64,000 nucleotides of DNA from Epiperipatus broadwayi. Its lineage: Eukaryota > Onychophora > Udeonychophora > Euonychophora > Peripatidae. The stretch spans positions 2,128,501 through 2,192,500 of the forward strand of contig JAQFVV010000072.1 of the NCBI GenBank assembly GCA_028023455.1. Direction: 5' to 3'. The position numbers and the translations under genes were made by a program. The notes below the pieces were generated by a model. It was not told the DNA's origin. It did no database searches and worked only from the letters and a program-made list of their open reading frames with translations. This document shows, piece by piece, positions 54,881-64,000 of this stretch (positions are counted from its first letter, which is position 1; each line of letters starts with the position of its first letter).

Positions 54881-55377
54881 ATTACAAAAAAGAAATCAAG
54901 TCAGATATCACATGACCTAATTTAATAAACTTGTATTTACAAATGTTATATATAGAGCTCGCAAGATGAGCTCTTAACAAGCTTTGAGAATACCCAACCC
55001 CAGACCAGTTTCTGCTACTGGCATCATAAGTGAGGTGCTAGGATATTCAAGCATTAGAATAAAAATACCAGGACAAGCCCAGCCACTTTATCTAATGTAT
55101 AACTTTTAAGTAGAAAATCTGAAATTTTCAGACATCCATGTCTTCCAATCCGGCTATTTAAATGCTGGGCTTGTCCTGGTACTTTTAATCTAATGCTTGA
55201 ATATCCTAGCACCTCACTGACAATGCCAGTAGCAGAAACCGGTCTGGGTTTGGGGATATTGTTAAAGCTTTTGTTAAGAGCTTATTTTGCAAGCTCTATA
55301 TATAATATTTGTAAACACAAGCTTATTAAATTAGGTCATGTGACATCTGACTTGATTTTTTTTTTCTTTTTTGTAAT
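54881..55377. repeat. family D palindrome (about 500 bases)
   Basis: Outer arms ATTACAAAAAAGAAATCAAG (54881) and CTTGATTTTT...TTGTAAT (to 55377). Paired inner blocks are CACATGACCTAATTTAATAA / TTATTAAATTAGGTCATGTG, TATATATAGAGCTCGC / GCAAGCTCTATATATA and CAGACCAGTTTCTGCTACTG / CAGTAGCAGAAACCGGTCTG. The core CTCACTGACAATGCCAGTAG, CAGAAACCGGTCTGGG and GGGGATATTG matches families A and B. The centre is near 55140. Confidence 0.9.
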
Positions 55378-57249
55378 AATAATTCTCTAGGTCTGTTTAT
55401 TGGTTTCAAGTTGTTGCATATATACTGAAATTTGCAGATAGTAAAAAACTTATAATTTGTATTTGAAACATCCACATAGACACATGCATATATATATACT
55501 ATGCTATCATATATATAAATGTGCATGCATATTGTATATGCACTAAGGATATTTTTTTTATGTGTATAGTATGTTTTTAAATAGAAGATAATGGAAACTG
55601 CAGACATTTCCAGTCTTTTAATTTTACAACTTTTTAAACTCCTAAAATGTTAATAACCTCATAATGCAAAAATTTAAAATTTAATATATATAAAAAAAAA
55701 AATTGGTTATTTAACCAGAAATAAACTTTAAATTAAACATAGCTCGATGTACATGTAAACAAAGGAAGTAAATCACTTTCCCCCAGAAATAATATAATTT
55801 ACTTGATATTATTGCTTATTCTATGTCTATTTTCATTTGCAATACAATTTCCTTTTTCATTGCAAATAAACGTTATGCTTCTAGGCCCTGTATGGTTTAG
55901 TAAAAGAGTAGAGTTGACAGGCTCTAGAATTTCCACACAATAAACCATTTGAGTATTGGCGTTGCATGGTTTGATAAAGTAGTAGAGTAATGGATTATAG
56001 AGCTCAATATCCATGGATTGTGGATTGAATTCTACCACTTCCAGACATTGAACTTCTGATATTGATAATGTCTCTTTTATCTGAAGGGTTTTTACAATAT
56101 ATATATACACATTCATCAACATCTATATGTAACATATTTTTAGTGTTAACCCCATTTGTTTGAGAATAACTGTCGCATTAAAACATTAAAATCATAATAA
56201 ATCTATTTGTCAAAAATAGGATCACATCTACAATTAATCACTTTGGTTTGATTAATCTTTTAATAATTTTACAATTACTCATCTGTAAAACCGGATAATA
56301 CAAGAGTTTTACAGGTTAAATATTTATTTAATTATAAATTCAAAATAATAATAAAAAAAAAGGAGAGAAAATTAATAAAGGTTTTAATTTCCCAATAGAC
56401 TGTTTTTATCATTATCGCTAAATTAATTTTTTCAATCTTCTTTATGTAATCCACTTTAATAATCTTCAAATACAATCAAAATATTAATTAAAAGTTTAAA
56501 CAAACTGACATTTCATTTTCAAAGCTATTATTTTGCCATCATTTTATTAATATTAGTATTGGCATTACATCATATTAGGTATGAGGAAGAGGGAGTTGCT
56601 TTTAATGCAAATTATTTATGAATATTAAATATATACAAATCACATGTGTGTATAGTATGAGTATATATATATCAAGATGAATCCTCTGCTGATGTGATGG
56701 ATGGGTGATGCCTATTGAAGATATGAGATAATATAGTGAAGTCACGATGTACACTCTATCGATAAACATTAACTACTTCAGTTATACATTACTACCCCCC
56801 CCCCTTCAAGAAAAAAAATATTTTTTAAAAATATAAATAAACAAAAAAAAAAGACAAATTTATAAACCTAACAAATTTTATGATGTTGCAATAGCTATTT
56901 TTCCATTTCGAAGCACTACACAATCATGTCTACCAATAACATTTCTTCGATTTACATTAAAAGCACATATTTTACAAAATTTAAGAACATTCAAAAATTT
57001 GAAAATAAAAGAGCATGTAGTCTTCTGATAAGACTGCTTTTATGTCTCCGTTGGGGGGGGGGTTAACAATGAATCTCAACTGTTGTAGTTGCAATGTTAG
57101 ACATGTGTAGCTGGTTGGCATGTAATTGGATTTAATTTAGTAGCTGGAGTCAGTTTTAAATCATTCTTTTCTGGCTATCTTTAGTAGTATTTTAACTATT
57201 TTACATTCACTTGATGATAAAAACTGGAATTAAAGGCAATGCTGATTTA
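55378..57249. other. unannotated stretch
   Basis: AT-rich. At about 55875-56045 two adjacent segments, TGTATGGTTTAGTAAAAGAG and TGCATGGTTTGATAAAGTAG, look like a small tandem duplication and are possibly tRNA-like; the 107-codon minus frame across them is not supported as a gene. C/G runs lie near 56797 and 57053. Confidence 0.45.
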
Positions 57250-57301
57250 TTAGTTCAAATAAAAATCTGAAGATGTCAGTAGGTCAGAAAGGCTGACAAA
57301 G

Positions 57302-58915
57302 ATGTTAGATGTGAAGGAATTAGTGATAGAAAACATGAAAGCAGTTAGTAGTGGGAATATTAGGTTCACAAAAAATGAATTGAATGAGGCAGGAAAGAGA
57401 TTGAAAAGTGGAAAGGCGAGAGGTTTAGATGGATGGGCAGCAGAGATGGTAATGAATTTAGGGCATAGAGCAAAAGCAAAGTTATTATCATGTTTTAATA
57501 AGATGGCGCAGAAGACAGTTTTTCCGGGTAGTTGGAGTAATACAAGAATAAGATTATTATTTAAAGGAAAGGGTAAGGATCATAGAAAGTTAAATAATTA
57601 TAGACCGATAGCAGTAACATCAGTTTTATATAAAGTTTTCTCATATATGGTAGCTGGAAGAGTTGTAAAATGGATGGAAGAGAATAATGTAGTGGGGGAA
57701 ATGCAAGGAGGTTTTAGGTCAGATAGGCATATAGGAGATAGTTTGTTTGTAGTTACACAACTTATGGAGATGAGTAGGAATTCAGGTAGATCATTATATA
57801 TGAGTTTTATAGATATAGAGAAAGCATATGATAGAGTAAATAGAAATAGATTATGGGTAAGGTTAGCCAATTTGGGAATGGATGAAGCTTTAGTAAATAT
57901 TATTAAGAAATTATATGAAAATAATTATTATACTTACCAGTTAGGGGATATAGAATCAGTTAAAGTTAAAAATGGGGTGGGATTAAGGCAAGGATGCCCT
58001 ATGTCACCTATTTTGTTTTTGTTGTTTTTGAGTGAAATGGAGAAAGCAATAGAAAGACTAGGAAGAGGGGTAGAGATACCATTAATAGGTGGCAAGGGAG
58101 TATATATTTTGTCGGGTCTTTTTTTTGCAGATGATATCTTTTTGTGTGCAGAAAGAAGAGAGGATATGGAAATTATGTTGAGGACATGTGCAAGGGTGGG
58201 TAAAGAGATGGGGATTAAATTTAGTGAAGAAAAATCAAATATAATGATGGTTAATACTGGGGAAAGAGAAGATGTAGAATTTTTATTGGGGGATATAAAG
58301 TTAAGTGTGGTGGATAGATATAGGTATTTGGGAATCATCTTATGTAATCAGGAAAATTGCTTGGATGAATGGGAGAAAAAATTGGTAAATGAAGCAAAGA
58401 AAAGAAAGGGTTTGGTAAAGAAACTAACAGTATTTTCATATAATAAATATGATGTAGCTAGAATAGTATGGAAGGGAGTTGCAGTAGCAGGGTTAACATA
58501 TGGTAATGATGCATTATGTGTTAGTAAAAGGGTTTTAGATTATTTAGAGAAAGTACAAAGGGAAGTAGGAAGACATGCATTAGATGCAGAGATGTGGACA
58601 GCAAAGGAGGCAATTCAAGGAGAAATGGGATGGTCAAGTTTTTATATGAGAGATGCAAAAAGTAAAATGAAAATGTTTGGTAGGTTGCAGTTTATGGATA
58701 GTAAAAGAATAGCAAAAATAGTGTTCAATTGGGTTATGAGTAAAGGGCAGGTAACAAGATGGGTGAGAAAGGTAATGCGGTATGCGAAAGATTTGGATAA
58801 AGAATTTATATCAGTATACTTGTATAAAAGGTGGGATGATTGTGTTAGGAGGATTGTTGAGTGTTATAGTGGTAAGGAATGGGATAAAAGAATAGAAGCA
58901 TTAATAAAAAAATAG
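57302..58915 (+). CDS. LINE-B reverse transcriptase (5'-truncated, otherwise intact frame)
   Basis: 537 codons. An RNA-dependent DNA polymerase copies the element into a nicked target. Visible motifs: NNYRPIAVTSVLYKVFSYMV (fingers), MQGGFRSDR, FIDIEKAYD with the first catalytic Asp at about residue 171, RQGCPMSPILF at about 229, FADDIFLCAERR at 275-278 with the catalytic Asp pair, GIKFSEEKSNIM, and RYRYLGI. The thumb follows, then a basic helical stretch to ALIKK. The ATG chosen is only the first in the open frame; the open reading starts at 57263 and the real N-terminus was upstream and has been lost. It stops at TAG in an A-run, five bases before the next frame begins. Confidence 0.9.
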   Translation: MLDVKELVIENMKAVSSGNIRFTKNELNEAGKRLKSGKARGLDGWAAEMVMNLGHRAKAKLLSCFNKMAQKTVFPGSWSNTRIRLLFKGKGKDHRKLNNYRPIAVTSVLYKVFSYMVAGRVVKWMEENNVVGEMQGGFRSDRHIGDSLFVVTQLMEMSRNSGRSLYMSFIDIEKAYDRVNRNRLWVRLANLGMDEALVNIIKKLYENNYYTYQLGDIESVKVKNGVGLRQGCPMSPILFLLFLSEMEKAIERLGRGVEIPLIGGKGVYILSGLFFADDIFLCAERREDMEIMLRTCARVGKEMGIKFSEEKSNIMMVNTGEREDVEFLLGDIKLSVVDRYRYLGIILCNQENCLDEWEKKLVNEAKKRKGLVKKLTVFSYNKYDVARIVWKGVAVAGLTYGNDALCVSKRVLDYLEKVQREVGRHALDAEMWTAKEAIQGEMGWSSFYMRDAKSKMKMFGRLQFMDSKRIAKIVFNWVMSKGQVTRWVRKVMRYAKDLDKEFISVYLYKRWDDCVRRIVECYSGKEWDKRIEALIKK

Positions 58916-58919
58916 GGAG

Positions 58920-59357
58920 TTGGAGAGATGGAGAACTAGTATGGAGGGTAAGAAGAGTTTAAATATATATAGAAGTAAACGGAATATTGGATGCGAGTTA
59001 ATTTATGATAATAGTAAGGAAAGTAGTTTATTATTTAAGGCTCGAACGGGATCTTTAGCAACAAGAGAATATACATGTAAATGGAAAACTATGGATAATT
59101 TAGTGTGCAAATTGTGTAAGGAAGGTATAGAAAATATTAGGCATCTGTTGATTGAATGTAAATGCTTGAAAGCAGAAAGGGTACAGATAATGAAGTTATG
59201 GGAGAATAGACATGAACAAAGTGACTATACAGAAAGTGAGTTATTAGTTTTTATGTTGGGTTTGCGAAGAGATAAGGGGGATTTAGATATAAAGGCCATA
59301 GAGTTGACAAAGATTATGTTGTGGAAATGGGATGGGGCAGAATATGGGAAGACTTAA
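58920..59357 (+). CDS. LINE-B C-terminal zinc-knuckle segment (shifted frame)
   Basis: 145 codons in the frame one base ahead of the RT frame, opening with LERWRTSMEGKKSL. It carries CKLCKEGIENIRHLLIEC, a C-X2-C-X8-H-X4-C zinc motif like that of other LINE C-termini, then KAERVQIMKLWE. It begins without an ATG (the first ATG is seven codons in), so it was probably read as part of the RT protein. The shift sits at the sequence ATAAAAAAATAG, and the same register occurs in copies B2 and B3. It is therefore either a family-wide frameshift site or an inherited lesion. Confidence 0.8.
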   Translation: MERWRTSMEGKKSLNIYRSKRNIGCELIYDNSKESSLLFKARTGSLATREYTCKWKTMDNLVCKLCKEGIENIRHLLIECKCLKAERVQIMKLWENRHEQSDYTESELLVFMLGLRRDKGDLDIKAIELTKIMLWKWDGAEYGKT

Positions 59358-59465
59358 GAGTGGGGAATGGAGAATAAAATGGCTAACAGGTTTATCTGTG
59401 CATAATTGCTGAGATATTCTTGACTTCGTTTAAGGAGAAGCCAAATACATCACATCACATCAAAA

Positions 59466-60283
59466 GTTAAAACATCATTGATTAGTAGATTCATTGACCT
59501 TAAGTGTACAAATAAATTTGTAAGCTCCTCTTTGATTATTATTAGCAATGAGCAAAAAAAATGTATATTTTCATAGTTTATTTAAATAATTATAATAATT
59601 TTTACAAATATTTGTATACTAATATAAAAAAAAATATTTTTATGTTTATACTCAAATTCTTTTGAAATATGTTTAATTTTTAAAAATACTAGTTAAGAAA
59701 TTCAAAGTAATGATAAAAAAGAAACTATGATCGTTAAGCTCTGTCAAACACCATAATAGAAAAATTTTACATTTTAATAATTATGCAATTTTAAATTTTA
59801 GAAAAAAAATTCATAGTTTTATGATGACATTACAAACATTTGTTCACATTTAAAAAATAAAATCCAATCAACAAAGATTTTGTTAATTTGTTTTTTTTAT
59901 TAACTTTACTATAATTGTCAGTTTTTTATGTTGTTAGTTCTTATTATATATTTTGCTTTATTATTTTTTTATATTTGTAAAGTTCAAATATGATTTTTTT
60001 AAGGATGTTTCTTATTTATAAACTTATATTTTTAATAAATCTAGTAAAATGTATTAATTCATCGTACCAAATAAAGATTTTAATACTAAAATAAAATATT
60101 GAACTATTAATTCAAATTGCCATCAGAGTATGGCGGAAAAATAATGAAAGGTAATAATTAAATTTAAAAAAACTTAGATTGCCCAGAGCATATTTAATTG
60201 TAATGAAAGTTGAGCATTTTGCTACTCATTTTATTTTTAAAAAATAAAGATATGAACAGTGAGTTTTTATTCTTTTTAAATTT
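59466..60283. other. AT-rich stretch, nothing recognised
   Basis: Very AT-rich, no coding or repeat signal other than homopolymer runs. Confidence 0.5.
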
Positions 60284-60382
60284 TTTTTTTTTTTCATATG
60301 TCAAAGCGTTGGCCGGGAAGCGAACCTGGGACAACTGCTTGTAAGGCAGCTATGCTAGCCACTCAGCCACCAACGCTCGACT
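60284..60382 (-). mobile_element. short tRNA-derived SINE (copy 5, UAC subfamily)
   Basis: The best preserved copy. Minus strand: GCGTTGGTGGCTGAGTGG (box A TGGCTGAGTGG), anticodon arm CTGCCTTACAAGCAG (UAC), GGTTCGCTTCCCGG (box B), CCAACGC closing the acceptor stem, then TTTGACATATG and an A-run. Acceptor GCGTTGG pairs fully with CCAACGC. Flanks ATTCTTTTTAAATTT and ATTCATTTTAATTTA are a probable target duplication. The A tail and dispersed copies argue for SINE rather than tRNA gene, although this copy could fold. Confidence 0.85.
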
Positions 60383-61430
60383 ATTCATTTTAATTTATGA
60401 GTGAATGTGAATGAAGAAACACAAATGCAGTAAATATATATGTAAATGTGCCGTTCAATTTATTATTAATAAATATAGTATTATTTTTTTTACTTTTGCT
60501 TATAGTATGATCTTAATTTATATATATCATACATGTAAGAAGGATCTGTATAAAAAGTAGAGAACTTGCAGTTCAATTATCAATACCTATTCTACTGTAA
60601 TCAAAACTTATCAACAATGAACTATTACATACAGTGTAAGATATATACAAGGGGAACTCGCATATAATGGAAATCATCATTTCACTGTAGTTTTGAAGGA
60701 GTACAGATAAAACACTGAATCCAAAATCCCTGTGGCAATTTTATTTTTATTTTGAAGGTAGGTTAAGGATTAGCCCAGACACCAATGTTTGTTTTAAAGA
60801 ACTTAAATGTTTAGAATCACACATGAATACTTATAATGATGATTATCGTTAGGCATTTCAAAACTATGACTTTGTTATGTGATAAAGATTATCTTTTGAA
60901 GCGTAGGTAGACTCATGCCGAGAAAAGATCATTTAAATATCAATTTTTATTGTTGTCTATCATATATGCACATTTTTTTGAATCTCAGTCTCAGAAATTT
61001 TAATGATTATTTCTTCTCTAATATAAGATTAAAAAATAATTTTATTATAACAACTATTAAATTTAAACGATTTAAGCAGCTAAACTTTTAAGTTCTTTAA
61101 AATTGGTGTTCCGACTAATCCTTAAGTATTCTTTTTTTTTTCAGATATCAAGAATAGATCCCCCCCCTCCTATTGTAAACTATGCACAAATAGGAAGAAA
61201 ACATGGAGGACACACCAACTGATTTTTGCATATCTAATAACTGATTGTAAAAGAAATTTTTAAAAAACATACTTTCCAAAAATTTTAATTTTAATAAAAA
61301 CAAGTGAAAACTGGAACTCTAGCTAATAAATAGAAATATTTGATATCTTTGACTAAATCTTAAATTTGCATCTATATATATATATATCAAATTACAAACG
61401 TATTAACACAGTTTGTTATAGCTCATCTTG
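60383..61430. other. unannotated stretch
   Basis: AT-rich, with a C-run near 61160. No supported feature. Confidence 0.45.
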
Positions 61431-61540
61431 CCTTCAAATAATGGATTAGTCCAGATTCCATTTTAACTTGAATTGACTGAGCATTCATCCCCACGAACCA
61501 ATGTGTATATAGATAGATAATGTATAGCAATGGTTATATG
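61431..61540 (+). repeat. LTR fragment related to the Gypsy remnant
   Basis: TGGATTAGTCCAGATTCCAT, TTAACTTGAATTGACTGAGC and ATTCATCCCCACGA align by eye with 21965-22030 of the LTR at 22 kb. Only about 100 bases can be followed. Confidence 0.6.
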
Positions 61541-61637
61541 TGTGGAATGTTGATATGCAAAGATATTATTCAACCATTCAATGTATACATTTGTGATGAT
61601 AATCTTAGCTTGCTATTCTTAATCCCTAATGATTAGT

Positions 61638-62467
61638 GTGGTATTAGAGCTGCGACATGAAGAAATATAACCGTTTAATCATTAAATTAATTAGACTATT
61701 AAATCAAAAGTACGAAAAGCATTAATGTGAAAAATAGTTAAAATGCGTGTTTAAATCAAATTGAGTGTGTGTTTGCACGTGCATATTCTGCACAATCTAT
61801 TTTAATACATTGTACAGGCTTATACCTGCATTTATATATGTAATATATGCGGAATTCGAACTCAGACTTTCACACGACCTACAACTCTCAGTGCTATCTT
61901 ATATTGCTGACTCATCTGACCAAATACATACTGAAAAGATAAATAATGACCAATATATGTATTTCGTGCTAAACCAGCACTCATTAAAGTATGAAGATTG
62001 GTTATCTTAATATAAAGCTGAGTACTAATTGTATATATATGTCAAGATGGTAATCTGAACCAACTGATGAGTGTTGGTTTAGCACGAAATACGGATATTG
62101 GTGATTATTTATCTTTTCAACATGTGTGTGATCAGGTGAGTGAGCAATATAAGATGGCATTGAGAGTTGTAGGTCGTGTAAAAGTCTGAGTTCGAATCCT
62201 GCATATGTTACATATATAAATGCAGATGTAAGCCTGTACAATGTATTATAATAGATTACGCAGATATGCACGTGCAAACACACACTCAATTTGATTTAAA
62301 CACGCATTTTAACTATTCTTCACATTAATGGTTTTCGTATTTTTTTTTTGTTAAATTGTTTTTTGTTTTTTTTTAATATAGATTTTAAAATATATTTTTG
62401 ATTTAATAACCTAATTAATTTAATGATTAAACGATTATAATTCTTCACGTCGCAGCTCTAATACCAC
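61638..62467. repeat. 830-base family C palindrome
   Basis: Outer arms GTGGTATTAGAGCTGCGAC (61638) and GTCGCAGCTCTAATACCAC (ending 62467). Paired inner blocks include AAATCAAATTGAGTGTGTGT / ACACACACTCAATTTGATTT, GTTTGCACGTGCATA / TATGCACGTGCAAAC, AACTCAGACTTTCACACGAC / GTCGTGTAAAAGTCTGAGTT and GGAATTCGAA / TTCGAATCC. The spacer is about 61990-62060. The right arm is about 50 bases longer because of indels near 62340-62400. The inner block CTGAGTTCGAATCC resembles a tRNA box B. Confidence 0.9.
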
Positions 62468-63590
62468 AATACCTAGTAATGTATTTAAAGAGGCATTATA
62501 AACTCAATTAAAAACTAAGGACACCCCCCCCAATCATGTTTTTTCATAATCAACTCACTTTAATTTGGTTAAATTACTGATCATTATTAGATGATTACCT
62601 AAATCTATTAGTGACTTTCAAGTTCAAAATCACCCAGCACAGACTTGAACATTAAATAATGCATTGCAACTGTATAAATCAATGACAAGGCTATTTTCAA
62701 ATTATACAAGTTGGACAGAAACTAAGTTCCTACGCTTATTATCATTTTTTTTTTTAAAAAATCCCTCCAGTTATATAAGTTTTAAAAAAGAAAATTAAGC
62801 AGTATAAAATTATCAAAAAACAAAAAAAGAACAGGCAAAAAAAAAATTCATCAGGCAAACGTCAACAGGTTAGTGCTTTTATTTTCTTTCCCCTAAGTTC
62901 GCCTTTTTAGTTAATAATCAGATATTCATTTGCCTGACAATAAGTGGGTGATTACTGAGGGGATATATATATATAAAAAAAAAAAAAAATTAGCCCACTT
63001 GAAAATTCTTTGCTACTTGAAATATATTCACATCCCGCTTGTTTATGAATCCCAGGTTATAGTAATTGTTATACAATGATACCTTTCGTTCTCTGCTATA
63101 TATATATATATATAAGAACAATAAACTGTTTTTCATAATTGGCATTCTTAGTAAAATGACCAGCTTTTATCTAGTTCAACTACCTTTCTGGTTTGTGACT
63201 TCATCTTCAAACTTTATTATACAACATAGCCTTTTTCAGTAAATTGGAACATATATAAAACAGCCCTAATAAATTAATAATATAGTAACAGTGGCTGGTT
63301 GAGGGAAGAGATAATATAATGTTAAGTACTCAAGTGACAGGTTGAGATTTTCTTTTAGGACAATTTAGCTCTTGAATCTATCACAATGTCAATATTATGC
63401 CTTATAAAATTTGCAGAAGGCCTATAATGGCAAACTTATGAACTAAAGGTTCAGGATTGATTCTCAAAACTGATTAATGTCAAATAAAGAAAAAGCTTGG
63501 TTGATTAGTAATCAAATAGTGGTTTGTCATTTGGAAAGTCATAATAATCAAGCACTGGATGTAATAGAGATAATTAGTGATTCATAGACC
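62468..63590. other. unannotated stretch
   Basis: AT-rich, with a TA-run near 63098-63113. A tRNA-like segment near 63428-63465 (GGTTCAGGATTGATTCTC) has no completed fold. Confidence 0.4.
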
Positions 63591-63597
63591 ATTAGTT

Positions 63598-63845
63598 TTG
63601 GAATCCATTACTCCACCGACTATATACTAATCCATTCACGGTTTGGTTCAAACAAATTGTAAGAAACTGTTAAATGCTTAATTTAGGCACTCAAATGTCG
63701 GATGGCCTTTGGAACTACTAGTCATATTCACCCATCTACTACTACACTAAACCACGCAGGGCTTGATTCATACTAATTGAATGGAAGTGTTAAATGGTCA
63801 ATTTGACATCACAGGATATCATGTGATCTTCGGAACTATTATATG
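63598..63845 (+). repeat. tandem duplication of about 120 bases
   Basis: Two diverged units share the order CCATTACTCCACCGAC / CCCATCTACTACTAC, CTAATCCATTCACGGTTTGG / CTAAACCACGCAGGGCTTGA, TGTTAAATG, and CTTTGGAACTACTAG / CTTCGGAACTATTAT. The second unit contains the CTACACTAAACCACGCAGG block seen in fragments at 7.57 and 41.8 kb. Confidence 0.6.
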
Positions 63846-64000
63846 ATTATCTTCATCATTAATATGATTACCTGCTTGACAAATGATATCTTCAGGTAGC
63901 TGGTCAAACACCCCACTTGTCCGTTTTGTTGATCGTTATAGTCTATATGCTATATATATAAACCTTGATCGTGTTAGTTTTAATAATCATCTTATATTTT

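Larger units (their letters stand above)
57250..59465 (+). mobile_element. LINE-B, 5'-truncated, best-preserved mobile element
   Basis: The reading opens at 57263 (just after a stop) and runs through RT to a zinc-knuckle frame and a tail (ACATCACATCACATC at about 59448-59462). It lacks the endonuclease half, so it is a typical 5'-truncated insertion. The RT frame is uninterrupted for 537 codons from the first ATG, and the copy is far less decayed than B2 and B3, which suggests recent insertion. Flanking target duplication could not be defined. Confidence 0.9.

Noticed and set aside
55799-56122. 107-codon minus-strand frame
   Set aside because: Runs across a small tandem repeat; no domain and no homologous motif seen.
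57598-58338. Two minus-strand frames opposite LINE-B
   Set aside because: Shadows of the intact RT frame on the plus strand.
60284-60382. Functional tRNA gene with anticodon UAC
   Set aside because: The cloverleaf is nearly complete, but an A tail, flanking duplication and four sister copies show retroposition. Function cannot be excluded without expression data.

Overview
This is a 64 kb piece of a strongly AT-rich eukaryotic nuclear genome, almost certainly from an invertebrate animal. It holds no complete host gene. The only sequence that looks like a host coding exon is a 105-base FERM-domain exon on the minus strand (23618-23722), with a GT donor, an AG acceptor and a pyrimidine tract. 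The rest reads as intron or intergenic DNA crowded with mobile elements of several ages. The metazoan inference rests on the FERM exon, the mix of APE-type LINEs, Penelope-like GIY-YIG pieces and a Gypsy remnant, and very short tRNA-derived SINEs. The species cannot be fixed from sequence alone.

Layout. 0.9-4 kb: a nearly full-length but decayed RTE-type LINE (minus). 4.6-10.4 kb: dispersed repeats, a long poly-C/pyrimidine tract and a three-unit tandem array of tRNA-like segments. 13-17.5 kb: four copies of a palindromic repeat (family A) and a short tRNA SINE with a perfect 13-base target-site duplication. 18-22.5 kb: a foldback, a truncated RTE and an internally deleted Gypsy element (gag, protease, integrase tail, polypurine tract, LTR). 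23.6 kb: the FERM exon. 24-26 kb: a duplicated 0.4 kb block around GATA/GACA and GA-rich simple repeats, then a LINE-B 3' fragment. 27.5 kb: a hAT-like MITE. 28.9-31 kb: family A copy joined to a rearranged LINE-B. 32.2-33 kb: a near-perfect palindrome whose two arms each encode the end of a Penelope-like GIY-YIG domain. 34.3-35.8 kb: a third LINE (LINE-C). 40-45 kb: more foldbacks and family A/B repeats. 47-51.8 kb: short SINEs, a fourth LINE (LINE-D) with two nested insertions, and Penelope fragments. 54.5-55.4 kb: another palindromic repeat (family D). 57.2-59.5 kb: the youngest-looking element, a 5'-truncated LINE-B with an intact 537-codon RT frame. 60-64 kb: a short SINE, an LTR fragment and an 830-base palindrome.

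The most unusual system is a set of palindromic, SINE-like repeats (families A, B and D). They share a core of the form TCA-TGATGAAGGCC-GCCAGAAACTAGTCTGGGG-ATATTG. Several family A copies are flanked by 10-14 base direct repeats of variable length, which points to LINE-type retroposition of a hairpin element rather than to an ordinary DNA-transposon MITE. All homology statements come from reading motifs by eye; no search was run.
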